Below are positions 25,696-35,479 of a stretch of DNA of 64,000 nt, one piece after another; the stretch's first letter is position 1, and every line of letters begins with the position of its first letter. The notes beneath the pieces were generated by a model, which did no database searches, was not told where the DNA came from, and saw nothing but the letters and a program-made list of their open reading frames with translations. The stretch is from Psychrobacter sp. I-STPA10 (GTDB lineage: Bacteria; Pseudomonadota; Gammaproteobacteria; Pseudomonadales; Moraxellaceae), in the NCBI RefSeq assembly GCF_021012795.1, contig NZ_VFYU01000015.1, forward strand, positions 62,001 to 126,000. The letters are read 5' to 3'. The translations under genes were made by a program, and so were the position numbers.

Positions 25696-26958
25696 TTAAT
25701 CAAACAACCACTCTCGCCTTAATAAATAATTTTTGCGTAATTTATCAAAATTATCGCCATTAACTTGCCCTGCTTGTTTATCTACAGCGTTACGCAATAA
25801 TTTATCATCAGCCATAATGTCATAAAATTCTGCTAATTTTTTAGGGCTAGATTTTAATGGCTCTTGTGATTGACTTTTTAATTTATTTTTTAAATCCTGC
25901 CAATGATAAGGGTTTGGTGGTAACAGTTGGTTAAATAAGTTTTCCCCCTCCCTAGCCCTCCCCCCAAGAGGGAGGGAATTATCCTGCTCATCTTTTTCAC
26001 CTAAGTATTTCCCCCTCCCTTCAAGGGAGGGGGTCAGGGGGAGGGTCTGAACAAACGCATCAAATATCATCTGCGTACCACGTAATTTGCCCTCAAGGGT
26101 ATAACCTGCAATGTGTGGCGTGGCAATAGCAAGTGAGGATAATAACTGCTCACTGACCATAGGCTCATGCTCAAACACATCTAGCACCACGGTACGCCCT
26201 GTATTGGCAATATCTGCCAATAAATTGCTTTCACTCACCACTTGTCCGCGAGCCGAGTTAATTAACAAACTATCTGTCGGCATTTTTGCTAAGGTTTTAC
26301 CATTTATTAGATGATAAGTGGGATATGGACTTTGCTCATTAGTGGCTGTCGTGGGAAAAGTTAACGGCACATGCAAACTTACGGCATCGCTATCCATCAA
26401 CACTTTATCCAAACTGGCATTATTTATATCGGACGGCGGTAACAAGGGGTCATAACCCAATACTTGCCAGCCCAAATCTTGGGCATATTTTGCCAATGTA
26501 CTACCGATATTACCCAGCCCGATAATACCGATTATGGGGGTGGTGGGGATTGACGGTGAAGGCGATTGCTGTGCGTTTAATGATGGGTTTTGTTTAGATA
26601 AATACTGAGGGCGTAATGTCAAAATAGCGGTTAATACATATTGTGCTACCGAATGTTTGCTACAACCTGATGCATTGGCAAACACAATACCACGACTGGC
26701 AAGGTAGGCTTGGTCAACATGGTCAGTGCCAATGGTCGCTGAGCCAACAAACTTAACGCTATGATTATCCACTAATAAAGCTTGATTGATTGGTGTTACC
26801 GAGCGGATTAATAAGGCATCTGGCTGATACTTTGCCAAAATATCGGCGGTAATTTCTCGCCCTATCATGGCGATAACATTAACTTCTGCCTGTAATGTCT
26901 GAGCGTTAAAATAATCGTGTAAATGGGCAATGTTACTGTCGGCAATGATGGTCAGCAT
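25696..26958 (-). CDS. pdxB: Erythronate-4-phosphate dehydrogenase with in-frame repeat insertion
   Basis: 420 aa, longer than the roughly 380 of E. coli. It acts in pyridoxal-5'-phosphate synthesis. The D-2-hydroxyacid dehydrogenase core has IGIIGLGNIGSTLA (NAD-binding, about residues 143-156), NSARG with Arg237, EHEP near 263-266 and PHIAGYT with His282. Residues 305-341 read like a translated GC-rich repeat (LTPSLEGRG, LPLGGRAREGE), and 124-140 is a Ser/Pro/Gln-rich extra loop. The PdxB-specific C-terminal domain follows normally, so the frame is kept and the enzyme is probably functional. Confidence 0.9.
   Translation of the reverse strand: MLTIIADSNIAHLHDYFNAQTLQAEVNVIAMIGREITADILAKYQPDALLIRSVTPINQALLVDNHSVKFVGSATIGTDHVDQAYLASRGIVFANASGCSKHSVAQYVLTAILTLRPQYLSKQNPSLNAQQSPSPSIPTTPIIGIIGLGNIGSTLAKYAQDLGWQVLGYDPLLPPSDINNASLDKVLMDSDAVSLHVPLTFPTTATNEQSPYPTYHLINGKTLAKMPTDSLLINSARGQVVSESNLLADIANTGRTVVLDVFEHEPMVSEQLLSSLAIATPHIAGYTLEGKLRGTQMIFDAFVQTLPLTPSLEGRGKYLGEKDEQDNSLPLGGRAREGENLFNQLLPPNPYHWQDLKNKLKSQSQEPLKSSPKKLAEFYDIMADDKLLRNAVDKQAGQVNGDNFDKLRKNYLLRREWLFD
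25936..26046 (-). repeat. Palindromic GC-rich repeat inserted in pdxB
   Basis: Two palindromes, CCCTCCCCCCAAGAGGGAGGG and CCCCTCCCTTCAAGGGAGGGG, with a 35-bp linker. Together they add about 37 codons without shifting the frame. They belong to the same broad class as the GC-rich repeats at 21804 and 54936. Confidence 0.65.
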
Positions 26959-27000
26959 GGGAATTCCTGATATGGACGATATATGCAGATATTGTAAGGA

Positions 27001-28119
27001 TTACTTATCCTTATTGCCAATCCTATCAGTAACCATATTACCAGCCCCATCAGCAACCACTACAGCATGGTAAAAAGCATCAGGCTTGATAAAATAATCA
27101 CTATATTTGCCTTGATACACTTGAATTTGGTAGGTTTTGCCCACTTCAAGATTGGGGTTGGCGATAGGTGAGGATTTTTTGATAGAAAACTCATTATTAT
27201 TTTGATGTAATGTTAGATTTTGAGCTTGCCAGTCTTGATAACTTTTGGTTTGCTCTTGATAAGTAAAGTTTGCAGTCATTGACTTTAGAGAGTGTTGTTC
27301 ATTATATAAATACAGGCTTTGTATAATTAAATAGTATGTAGCATATATCAAAAGAATAGCATACAATGATATGTTGCTCTTCTCAAGCTTAAATGGTTCA
27401 GAAAATAATACATTAAAAATTAATGATGACGAACTTAAAAAAAAGAAGAAGATAAATTCTTTATAACCAAATGATGGCATAAAATACTTATTAAGTATTA
27501 AGCTACCGATATGTATATAACTAATACTAGGAAGATATAAAAACGATATAAATATTATATATAAGAAAATAAAAATACAAGTTAAACATATTTCATAAAA
27601 CAGCTCCTTTTTGTCATCATAAAATTCTGGATACTCATATAATACAGAAGTAAATTTAGTTCTATTATTATTGAGAATACTATAAAAAATATTTTTTGAT
27701 TTAAGATATTCGCTTACATGTAGTTTAAAATCCTCTTTTCTATTATAAAGAATAAATCTTATGACTAAATCATCACTATCTCCATTATAAAGATAACCCA
27801 AATTATTCTCTAAATTTATACTTTTTACATCATCCCAAGATAAAGAATAATTACACCATAAACCAAACCCTCGATATATCTTTATTCCCAAAGAGTTTAC
27901 TCTTACAACAGGATATAAAAATCCAATGATAGCCATTGATATAATAACTAAGGCATACTTTAAATCACCTATTTTAATGTCAAAATAGAATAATAAGAAC
28001 ATCACTATATAACTTAAAAGCAGGAAAATTTCAACATAACTAGCACTTGGCTTTTGATAAAAAGTTTGGGTAGCCAGCTTATCCTCTGTCTCTTCTGCTG
28101 TTGCCACTTGGTGTTGCAT
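27001..28119 (-). CDS. Hypothetical multi-pass membrane protein
   Basis: 372 aa, not recognised. About six hydrophobic segments are visible; the N-terminal pair lies at about residues 28-70. The last 75 residues are hydrophilic and include VGKTYQIQVYQGKYSDYFI. That tail resembles the end of the unrelated-looking membrane protein at 37368-38441 (MYQITIYHGYLGDVII), suggesting a shared C-terminal domain. The gene is markedly AT-rich. It lies 42 bp after the pdxB start, transcribed towards it. Confidence 0.65.
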   Translation of the reverse strand: MQHQVATAEETEDKLATQTFYQKPSASYVEIFLLLSYIVMFLLFYFDIKIGDLKYALVIISMAIIGFLYPVVRVNSLGIKIYRGFGLWCNYSLSWDDVKSINLENNLGYLYNGDSDDLVIRFILYNRKEDFKLHVSEYLKSKNIFYSILNNNRTKFTSVLYEYPEFYDDKKELFYEICLTCIFIFLYIIFISFLYLPSISYIHIGSLILNKYFMPSFGYKEFIFFFFLSSSSLIFNVLFSEPFKLEKSNISLYAILLIYATYYLIIQSLYLYNEQHSLKSMTANFTYQEQTKSYQDWQAQNLTLHQNNNEFSIKKSSPIANPNLEVGKTYQIQVYQGKYSDYFIKPDAFYHAVVVADGAGNMVTDRIGNKDK

Positions 28120-28327
28120 GAACTAACCCTTATTATAAAAAATAAATATTAAATTATATGTTATTAATATCTTAAATATATTGCAATAAATTTATTCCCC
28201 ACCCATACCTTTTATCTAAATTTATCCCTCAAAAACCCTCTTTACTTTTAGTAATAATGTGATTTAATTTGAAGCCTTTGTTTTTACAACCTGCTCATAA
28301 CTACTTGTAAGTAAAGGTAAAATTTAT

Positions 28328-29605
28328 ATGGAAATCACACTAAATGGGTACTATACCCTGATTCTAGCAACCCTTGTTTTGCTACTGGGGCGGTTTTTGG
28401 TCAAACGGATTAAATTCTTATCAGAGTTTAATATTCCTGAGCCTGTCGCAGGTGGCTTGGTTGCGGCAATTATTGTCTATGCGTTAAATATTTTTTTTGG
28501 CTATAGCTTTAACTTTCAGCAAGAGCTACAGACAGCATGTATGTTAATGTTTTTTGCTTCCATTGGGTTAAGTGCTGATTTTGGGCGGCTCAAGGCAGGT
28601 GGCACGCCATTGATGATATTTTTGGTGGTTGTATCCACTTATATCTTCTTACAAGATTTGCTCGGTGTCAGTTTGATGTCACTGATTGGACAAGACCCTT
28701 TGCTTGGCTTGGTGACAGGCTCAATCGCCTTGACAGGTGGTCATGGTACAGCAGGCGCTTGGGGAGTTGTGTTAGAAGATAAGTATGGCGTTACAGGGGC
28801 AACCACGCTGGGCATTGCCTGTGCCACTTATGGCTTGGTGGCAGGTGGCTTAATCGGAGGTCCTGTCGCCAAACGTTTGATTAAAAAGCTCGGCGTTCAA
28901 CCGTTACCCACACCAGAGCAGCAAAGCAGTGTCGAAAAATTAGCAGGTGAGCAGTCATTATATAGCACCCAACATAATGAAAACGAGGACAGAGCCAATA
29001 AAGAAGTCTTTGAAAAACCAGATAATATCCGTCTGATTACCGCCTCATCAACCATTGAAACCTTGGCATTATTTGCCGCTGCATTGGCATTTGCTGATGT
29101 GATGACAGGGATTGCCAAAGGTACGTGGTTTGAGTTGCCTACTTTTGTCTGGGCATTGGGCGGTGGGGTGATTATCCGTAATACGCTCACGACCATTTTT
29201 GATTTTGATATGTTTGATAGAGCCATTGATGTGCTTGGTAATGCGTCATTATCACTATTTTTGGCAATGGCATTATTATCATTAAAGCTATGGGAGTTGA
29301 CCGATTTGGCAGGTCCTGTGTTATTAATTTTGGTTGCACAAACTGTATTAATGGCTGCCTTTGCTTACTTTATTACCTTTCGGGTCATGGGCAAAGATTA
29401 TGATTCCGCTGTGCTGGCAGCAGGGCATTGCGGCTTTGGTATGGGGGCAACGCCAACAGCGATTGCCAATATGCAGGCGGTTACTGACCGTTATGGTACA
29501 TCGCATAAGGCATTTTTGATTGTGCCAATGGTGGGGGCATTTTTTGTGGATATTGTGAATGCCACTATTTTGCAGATATTTACCCAAATGCCATTTTTAC
29601 AGTGA
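28328..29605 (+). CDS. gltS: Sodium/glutamate symporter
   Basis: 425 aa. It imports glutamate with sodium. The two repeated halves of GltS are visible: FNIPEPVAGGLVAAI and SIALTGGHGTAGAWG in the first, and ALGGGVIIRNT, then AGHCGFGMGATPTAIANMQA in the second, each with a glycine-rich re-entrant loop. About ten hydrophobic helices flank a hydrophilic loop at about residues 195-235. It is followed by a strong terminator and appears monocistronic. Confidence 0.95.
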   Translation: MEITLNGYYTLILATLVLLLGRFLVKRIKFLSEFNIPEPVAGGLVAAIIVYALNIFFGYSFNFQQELQTACMLMFFASIGLSADFGRLKAGGTPLMIFLVVVSTYIFLQDLLGVSLMSLIGQDPLLGLVTGSIALTGGHGTAGAWGVVLEDKYGVTGATTLGIACATYGLVAGGLIGGPVAKRLIKKLGVQPLPTPEQQSSVEKLAGEQSLYSTQHNENEDRANKEVFEKPDNIRLITASSTIETLALFAAALAFADVMTGIAKGTWFELPTFVWALGGGVIIRNTLTTIFDFDMFDRAIDVLGNASLSLFLAMALLSLKLWELTDLAGPVLLILVAQTVLMAAFAYFITFRVMGKDYDSAVLAAGHCGFGMGATPTAIANMQAVTDRYGTSHKAFLIVPMVGAFFVDIVNATILQIFTQMPFLQ

Positions 29606-29651
29606 TATGACTCACCTTTAAAGCAGCTAAATCATTCGTATTATTATAAAT

Positions 29652-29687
29652 AAACGGGATAAACTTATAATGGTTTATCCCGTTTTT
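29652..29687 (+). terminator. Rho-independent terminator after gltS
   Basis: A perfect 12-bp stem AACGGGATAAAC/GTTTATCCCGTT with an 8-nt loop and TTTTTT. Confidence 0.9.
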
Positions 29688-29791
29688 TAATGATTTAGTG
29701 ATTCGTCAATTTTATTCAAATAAACGTTATTCAAATAGATAGACACTATTTATGGCTGTTATAGCTGAATTTAGCTACTTAATTCTAACTA

Positions 29792-30037
29792 TTAATACAT
29801 CAAATATTCAGCTCTAAAGTCACTATTAAATAAGCCATATAAAAACAATAGAGTAATACCAAACCATGTAATCAAAACGTATAGCTTGATTTGCTCAGCG
29901 TTCCAATCCCAAGCCACCAATCCGACAACAAAGATAGACAGCCACCCCTGCACACGCTTTGCACCACCAAAAAACACTATCCATGCATTTAATATGCTAA
30001 TAAAACAAAACGCCAATATCCAGACCAGCAAAAGCAT
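29792..30037 (-). CDS. Small hydrophobic membrane protein
   Basis: 81 aa, not recognised. Three hydrophobic stretches cover most of the protein (about residues 1-23, 30-43 and 50-70). AGGAG stands 9 bp before the ATG, which supports real translation. It lies 62 bp downstream of the AI-2E-family transporter gene on the same strand and could share its transcript. Confidence 0.55.
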   Translation of the reverse strand: MLLLVWILAFCFISILNAWIVFFGGAKRVQGWLSIFVVGLVAWDWNAEQIKLYVLITWFGITLLFLYGLFNSDFRAEYLMY

Positions 30038-30099
30038 ATTAGATATCTCCTACAGTATAAGCATCACATTGATAAAACTTTGCCTTACTATTTACCTTG

Positions 30100-31281
30100 T
30101 TATTTGTCTTCTTTCCCCATCTTTTCATTCATCACAATCTTATTTTCTCCTTGCACATTTGCTAATACTTGCTCATCATCTAAAAGTTTCTCTTTGGGGG
30201 CAAAAATTTCATTGTGATGCTGGCTAATCCATTCTCGCCATACTGCAAGCCCAATGGCTAATACCACAGGTCCAATAAATAAACCCACAAAACCAAATGC
30301 AGTTAAGCCACCAAGTACGCCTATAAAGATGATAATAAAGGGAATTTTGGTCGCGCCACTAATCACGATTGGACGAATCAAATTATCCACCCAACTAATC
30401 ACAAATATGCCCCACAATGCCAAACCAATGCCTTCAGTAGCATGCCCTTGTGATAATAGCCATAATGACACCCCACCCCACGCAAACGGTGTACCAAATG
30501 GAATCAAAGCAATCACAAACGTCATAAGTGTCAATAATATAGGACTTGGCGCACCAGCAAAAAAGTAACCAATACCTGCCAGCAACGCTTGTGCTAAGGC
30601 GGTAAGACCAATGCCATACACCACCGCTTGTGTGGTCGCGCCTACCGAGTCAATATAGTCATCAATACGATTGCCAATGATATTACGCAATGCTTGGCGA
30701 ATTTGCTTCACCAAACTCACACCATCACGATAAAAGAAAAATAGCGTCATCAATGCCATACCCATTTTGGCAAGCGAGCTTAACACCACGTCCAAAGCCA
30801 CTTTGCCATAATATAGGTGTGAGTTTATCCACGCTTTAAATGCCGCCATTGAACCTTCGGGGTCTTTATTAATCTCCCAAAGTGTGTCTTTGATTTGTTG
30901 CCCAATCACAGGAAGATTTTTAATACTCTCCGGCAAATCCACATAGCCAACTTTGATACGATGAATTAAAGTCGTATATAAGCTGATTGCTTCTTGTTGT
31001 AGGATAAAAACCCCAATGACTAAAGGTATACCAATCATCAAAGAGATGGTGACCGTCATGATGGCTGCGCTAAAATCAGGACTAAATTTGACCTTATGAT
31101 GAAAAAATTTGTAAATTGGAAAAGTAACATACGCCAATATTGCCGCCCACAATGCAGGCACAATAAAAAACTGTACGACTTGAAAACATAAGATAAAAAG
31201 TACGACCAATAAGGTAATGGCAAGCAGACGCTGGATAACCAGCTCTTTAGTCCAATTTTCAATCATGGTGGGATAAACCAA
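30100..31281 (-). CDS. AI-2E/PerM family transporter
   Basis: 393 aa. It has the eight-helix layout of the YdiK/TqsA/PerM family, with IALIPFGTPFAWGGVSLWLL and GLFIGPVVLAIGLAVWREW in the conserved C-terminal half. Members export small molecules or act as sodium/proton antiporters; the substrate here cannot be told. A second in-frame ATG five codons in (31266) is an equally good start. The tail of about 40 residues is charged. Confidence 0.88.
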   Translation of the reverse strand: MVYPTMIENWTKELVIQRLLAITLLVVLFILCFQVVQFFIVPALWAAILAYVTFPIYKFFHHKVKFSPDFSAAIMTVTISLMIGIPLVIGVFILQQEAISLYTTLIHRIKVGYVDLPESIKNLPVIGQQIKDTLWEINKDPEGSMAAFKAWINSHLYYGKVALDVVLSSLAKMGMALMTLFFFYRDGVSLVKQIRQALRNIIGNRIDDYIDSVGATTQAVVYGIGLTALAQALLAGIGYFFAGAPSPILLTLMTFVIALIPFGTPFAWGGVSLWLLSQGHATEGIGLALWGIFVISWVDNLIRPIVISGATKIPFIIIFIGVLGGLTAFGFVGLFIGPVVLAIGLAVWREWISQHHNEIFAPKEKLLDDEQVLANVQGENKIVMNEKMGKEDK

Positions 31282-31395
31282 GCAAATAATTAAGTGAAGG
31301 CAAGCAGAAGAAAGTGAAGTAATTATTATGCACTAGGTTTATGAAAATGAATAATATCGGCTTGTAATTTTTACTTACAACTTTATAAGCCAATG

Positions 31396-31432
31396 AAAAA
31401 ATGTGATATCTAATTTTAGATATCACATTTTC
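31396..31432. terminator. Terminator between glyS and the AI-2E-family gene
   Basis: A near-perfect palindrome, AAATGTGATATCTAA and its complement, flanked by A and T runs on both sides. It should end glyS transcripts on the minus strand. Confidence 0.8.
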
Positions 31433-31495
31433 GACCAAATATAAATTTGTCAAAACTTAATAGAACAACTCAATCATGTCTATAACTATAAACCT

Positions 31496-33589
31496 CTAAA
31501 TCTGCAATTCACCCACATCGGCAACGGTTAAAAATAATGCCCGAACTTGTTTAAGCAGAGCCAAACGATTGGCTTTTAACTGCGCATCGTCCGTATTGAC
31601 CATCACATTATCAAAGAACTCGGTAAGTGGCTCGGCAAGCTGGGTCAAAGTTTGCAGAATTTGACGATAATCAGCAGTTTCTAGCAAGGGATTAAGCGTT
31701 TGCTGTGCTGTCACAACTGCTTGATATAAGTTTTGTTCAGCCGTTTCATTCAGCAAATCAGCATTAACACTGTCCGCCACTTCGACATCAGCTTTTGCCA
31801 AGATATTGGCAACGCGTTTGTTATTTTCGGCCAATGTTGCCGCTTGTGGTAGTTCGCGGAAGGCTTGCACTGCTCGGATACGCTGGTCAAAATCCAGTGG
31901 CATGTGTGGATTAATGGCTTGTACTGCTTGAATGGTATCCACGCTGACGCCTTGCTCGGTATACATTGCCCGATAACGTGAATTGATAAACTCAATCACA
32001 TTGGTAAAGGTCTCACCCATTTTAGCCACTTTATTATCGCCATCAGCATTATAATTTTTGATGGCTTGCTCAACCAATCCAATCAAATTAATCGGCAGTT
32101 TATTTTCAATCAAAATGCGTAGCACACCAATGGCACTACGACGCAAGCTAAACGGGTCTTTTGAGCCTGTCGGCGCTTGGTCAATAGCAAAAATCCCCAC
32201 TAAGGTATCAATACGGTCAGCTAATGCCAAGCAAATACCAATCGGCGTTTGTGGCAATTTATCACCACTAAAGCGAGGCAAATACTGCTCTTCAATACTA
32301 TCCGCAATCGCAGTTGGTTCACCATTTAATCGCGCATAATAAGTACCTGCCACCCCTTGCAATTCAGGGAATTCACCAACCAAACTACTTGCCAAATCAG
32401 CTTTGGATAAAATACCTGCACGCGTCGCTTGCTCAACATCAATATCTTTGCCTTGTTCTTTTAGCAAGGTGGCAATAAATGCTGATAATTTGGCGATACG
32501 TTCTGACTTTTGCCAAATTGTACCAAGTTGGTCTTGGAAAACTCGGGTTTTAAGGTTTTCAGTCAAAGCAAATAATGGCTGTTTTTGGTCTTGTAAAAAG
32601 AAAAACTCAGCATCAGCCAAGCGAGGACGCACCACTTTTTCATTACCGCTAATCACTTGACTTGGGTCTTTAGATTCAATGTTACTGATAAAGATAAAAT
32701 ACGGTTGCAATTTGCCATCATTGTCAGTCAAACAAAAGTATTTTTGATCCGCTTGCATGGTCGAAATCAGTGCTTCTTGTGGCACTTGCAAAAACCGCTC
32801 TTCAAAACTGGCTCGCAATGCCACTGGCAAATCAACCAATGCGGTGACTTCATCTAATAAATCTTGTGGCATAATCGGTGCGGCATTGACTTCACTGGCA
32901 AGTTTATTGACTTGCTCGACAATTATCTGTTGACGTTTATCAAAATCAGCAACCACTTTGGCAGTCTCAAGCACACTTTCATAGTCTTTGGCGTGGGTGA
33001 TTTCGTACTTATCTGCTGAGTGGAAACGATGCCCTAAGGTATTGTTATCCGATTTTAACCCTTGAATGGTGGCATCAATGACTTGATCATCTTGCATCAA
33101 TACTAGCCATTTTACAGGACGCACAAATTCTTCTCGACTTGCCCCTGAGCGCATACGCTTGGCAATCGGTAATTCATCAAGCGCTTTTTGGAAAATGGCA
33201 GGTAACAATTCAGTTACCGCTTGTCCATGAATGGTTTGCTCATAGCCAATATAATCGCCTTTATCCGTGTTAATGGTAATCAGCTCACTAACATCAATAC
33301 CCAAACCTTGAGCAAAACCTTGAGCGGCTCGGGTAGGATTTCCTTCGCTATCATAGGCTGCTTTTAATGCCGGCCCTCTTTTTTGCTCTACTCTATCAGG
33401 TTGTTTATCAGCGATGCCTTCAATCTGAATGGCAAGCCGTCTGGGAGCTGCAAAGGCTTTGATGCTTTGATAATCAATTTGTGCCTCTTTAAGCTGAGTT
33501 TCAACGCTAGATTGCAAAGCATCACGTAATGGTTTTAAGCTTTTTGGTGGCAACTCTTCGCAGCCAAGTTCAAATAAGATGGTGGTCAT
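31496..33589 (-). CDS. glyS: Glycyl-tRNA synthetase beta subunit
   Basis: 697 aa, full length. It begins TTILFELGCEELPPKSLKPL, the family signature, and has GHRFHSADKYEI, HPF-equivalent segments and the C-terminal anticodon-binding part with DNVMVNTDDAQLKANRLALL. It works with GlyQ as the alpha2-beta2 enzyme that charges tRNA-Gly; a tRNA-Gly gene is at 53126. Unusually it is separated from glyQ by about 1.9 kb of accessory DNA, so it must have its own promoter or depend on read-through. Confidence 0.96.
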   Translation of the reverse strand: MTTILFELGCEELPPKSLKPLRDALQSSVETQLKEAQIDYQSIKAFAAPRRLAIQIEGIADKQPDRVEQKRGPALKAAYDSEGNPTRAAQGFAQGLGIDVSELITINTDKGDYIGYEQTIHGQAVTELLPAIFQKALDELPIAKRMRSGASREEFVRPVKWLVLMQDDQVIDATIQGLKSDNNTLGHRFHSADKYEITHAKDYESVLETAKVVADFDKRQQIIVEQVNKLASEVNAAPIMPQDLLDEVTALVDLPVALRASFEERFLQVPQEALISTMQADQKYFCLTDNDGKLQPYFIFISNIESKDPSQVISGNEKVVRPRLADAEFFFLQDQKQPLFALTENLKTRVFQDQLGTIWQKSERIAKLSAFIATLLKEQGKDIDVEQATRAGILSKADLASSLVGEFPELQGVAGTYYARLNGEPTAIADSIEEQYLPRFSGDKLPQTPIGICLALADRIDTLVGIFAIDQAPTGSKDPFSLRRSAIGVLRILIENKLPINLIGLVEQAIKNYNADGDNKVAKMGETFTNVIEFINSRYRAMYTEQGVSVDTIQAVQAINPHMPLDFDQRIRAVQAFRELPQAATLAENNKRVANILAKADVEVADSVNADLLNETAEQNLYQAVVTAQQTLNPLLETADYRQILQTLTQLAEPLTEFFDNVMVNTDDAQLKANRLALLKQVRALFLTVADVGELQI

Positions 33590-33739
33590 GGGATTCTCTT
33601 GTATTTTAATAAAATGATTAAATAACTGATTAAATAATGATGGGGGTGATTATAACAAATCTGCACAAATAAAAAGTTTACGACAGACACATATTAGAAT
33701 AAAGTTTTGCAAATCAGCATATTAAAAGAAATAACTAAA

Positions 33740-34435
33740 ATGAGTCACTATATGACTAAGATAAGCAAGTCTTTGACATTACCATTGATAACAATCGCTA
33801 CCTTATCGGCAACGCTATCTGGCTGTGCTAACTTATCAACAAACCATCACAACTATAATAGCAATGATAATTATGATAGCTATGATAATGACGCCAAACA
33901 GCAAGCAGCCATTGATCACATCACTGATAAAATAGCCAAAAATATGAACGATAAAGAAGCAGAACAGTTTTTGTTAAGTGACAGCACAAAAAACTGGCTA
34001 AAATCTGCCCTACCACCCCAAGATTACAAAAACTTTTATAACAATGTGGTTTATTTTAATGCCACCAGTACCTTAAAAAATGGTAGCAAATATTACGAAG
34101 CTCGCCAAAATAATAACTTTAAATCTTATGATGATGGTTTAGGTCTAATATCAGGAATTGTGGTCAATCCAGATGGCTTTTTTTATTTGGCTTATACGCA
34201 GCCAAATTCCCAGTCAAACTCAAACCAAATGACCTACATCACTAATGACAGCAAATGCCAATCTGAAGTACACGATGCCATTAAGGTAGTTTCTCATATT
34301 TACCAAAAATCGCCTGATTTTCGCTTAGTTAAAAGCACTCAAGAAAAGCCTAGCAATCATGACTGTAGTGAAGTATATGGGCGTGAGTTGCCAAGCGATT
34401 TTCCGCCACGTTCTGCTTATCGATTAGCAAACTAA
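33740..34435 (+). CDS. Hypothetical lipoprotein
   Basis: 231 aa if started at ATG 33740; ATG 33752 is also possible and a TTG-started longer frame is rejected. The signal peptide runs to the lipobox LSGC (about residue 30). An Asn/Asp/Tyr-rich linker follows, then a domain that I do not recognise, with FLLSDSTKNWLKSALPPQDY and two conserved-looking cysteines towards the end. It lies on the opposite strand inside the glyQ-glyS interval, and its 3' end overlaps the HEPN gene by 4 bp. Confidence 0.65.
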   Translation: MSHYMTKISKSLTLPLITIATLSATLSGCANLSTNHHNYNSNDNYDSYDNDAKQQAAIDHITDKIAKNMNDKEAEQFLLSDSTKNWLKSALPPQDYKNFYNNVVYFNATSTLKNGSKYYEARQNNNFKSYDDGLGLISGIVVNPDGFFYLAYTQPNSQSNSNQMTYITNDSKCQSEVHDAIKVVSHIYQKSPDFRLVKSTQEKPSNHDCSEVYGRELPSDFPPRSAYRLAN

Positions 34436-34971
34436 TGCTGAAGGTCAAACGTATCCATAACCAGCTCACATAAAGTCTGTAAACTATAGAAATCATATGG
34501 CTGTGCCAGTTTTGGTACCCAATAGCGGCCATGTGCTAGCCAATGCCGATATAGAAAAGCAGACTTAACTTGACCGATAAGATGGTTATTTACCTCAGAA
34601 TATGCTTTCCAATACTCTAATATCTCATCTTCAAGCGATACTCTATTGCCTTTAGCTTTTGCCATCTCTCTAAATGCGCGCGATAACTCATCCTTGAGCT
34701 TTAGAGTATTCCTTGCTATATAATCAATACGAAACCTTGCTTCCAAAGCTGATAACAACATCAATGAAAGTGCTAATTCATTTTCTTGTTGAACTGTATT
34801 TTTACGCTGCTGTACTTCTTGTATCGTCCAACCCAAAAAAAGTTTATTAAAATTTAGGTTGTCTGTAGAAAAATATAGATTTATGGCATTGGTTGTTTCT
34901 TCATATTGTGTGCTTATCCTTGATATATCAGGATGTCTCCCTGATAAACTGACCTTTTTCTGTCTAGCCAT
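34432..34971 (-). CDS. HEPN-like domain protein
   Basis: 179 aa, mostly helical. Residues 142-147 are RHWLAH, the R-x4-H motif of HEPN ribonucleases and toxins, followed by GRYW. The rest is not recognised. The start (ATGGCTAG) overlaps the stop of the upstream gene by 8 bp, so the two are translationally coupled. HEPN proteins are often RNases in toxin-antitoxin or phage-defence systems; that role here is an inference from the motif and the two-gene arrangement. The unit interrupts the glyQ-glyS pair. Confidence 0.6.
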   Translation of the reverse strand: MARQKKVSLSGRHPDISRISTQYEETTNAINLYFSTDNLNFNKLFLGWTIQEVQQRKNTVQQENELALSLMLLSALEARFRIDYIARNTLKLKDELSRAFREMAKAKGNRVSLEDEILEYWKAYSEVNNHLIGQVKSAFLYRHWLAHGRYWVPKLAQPYDFYSLQTLCELVMDTFDLQH

Positions 34972-35479
34972 TAACCACTTCCATCAAAGCATCTTGAAAG
35001 CTTTCTTGGGTTAACTCATAAAAATTTATATTAGGGGGTAGCGTAGCAATTTTCCAAACCCATTCTGGATCATAGTTATCGGTTCGTGGCAAATCTAGAT
35101 AAGAGTAAGCTGGCTTATGACTATTTTTATCTACTAATACAAAACGTACATTTCCTTTTGAGCTATTCATGTCTACTCGTCCCTTAGCACCTATTAAATT
35201 AGTCCCTTTAGGAATTAAATAGACAGTCTCTCGTCCCAAAGTCAGTATTAGTTGATTTACTGAATATTGACCAATATATTCTTCATGAACTTCAATAGTC
35301 TCTTCTTTTAGTTTTATTGCTCCCCTCTCAATATAAGGTTGCAGATAATTTTTAATTTGAGTATAAAACTGGTCTAAATAATTCAACCATGATTGTTTTT
35401 TAGCATCCCAATTAATCTCTGGCTGATTATCTACCTCTTGCTCTAACTCTTGGATAAACTCATCAAATGTTGTCGCCAT
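34964..35479 (-). CDS. Conserved hypothetical protein coupled to the HEPN gene
   Basis: 171 aa, not assigned to a named family. The N-terminal third is acidic and helical. The middle looks like a beta-rich domain with ETVYLIPKGTNLIGAKGRVD, and the end reads WVWKIATLPPN then FYELTQESFQDALMEVVNG. There is no signal peptide or membrane segment. AAAGGAGAGG precedes the ATG, a strong ribosome site. It is the first gene of the pair; by arrangement it could be the antidote or a specificity partner of the HEPN protein, but nothing shows this directly. Confidence 0.6.
   Translation of the reverse strand: MATTFDEFIQELEQEVDNQPEINWDAKKQSWLNYLDQFYTQIKNYLQPYIERGAIKLKEETIEVHEEYIGQYSVNQLILTLGRETVYLIPKGTNLIGAKGRVDMNSSKGNVRFVLVDKNSHKPAYSYLDLPRTDNYDPEWVWKIATLPPNINFYELTQESFQDALMEVVNG

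Noticed and set aside
34350..34532. Minus-strand frame opposite the lipoprotein and HEPN genes
   Set aside because: It overlaps two better-supported genes and has no ribosome-binding site.
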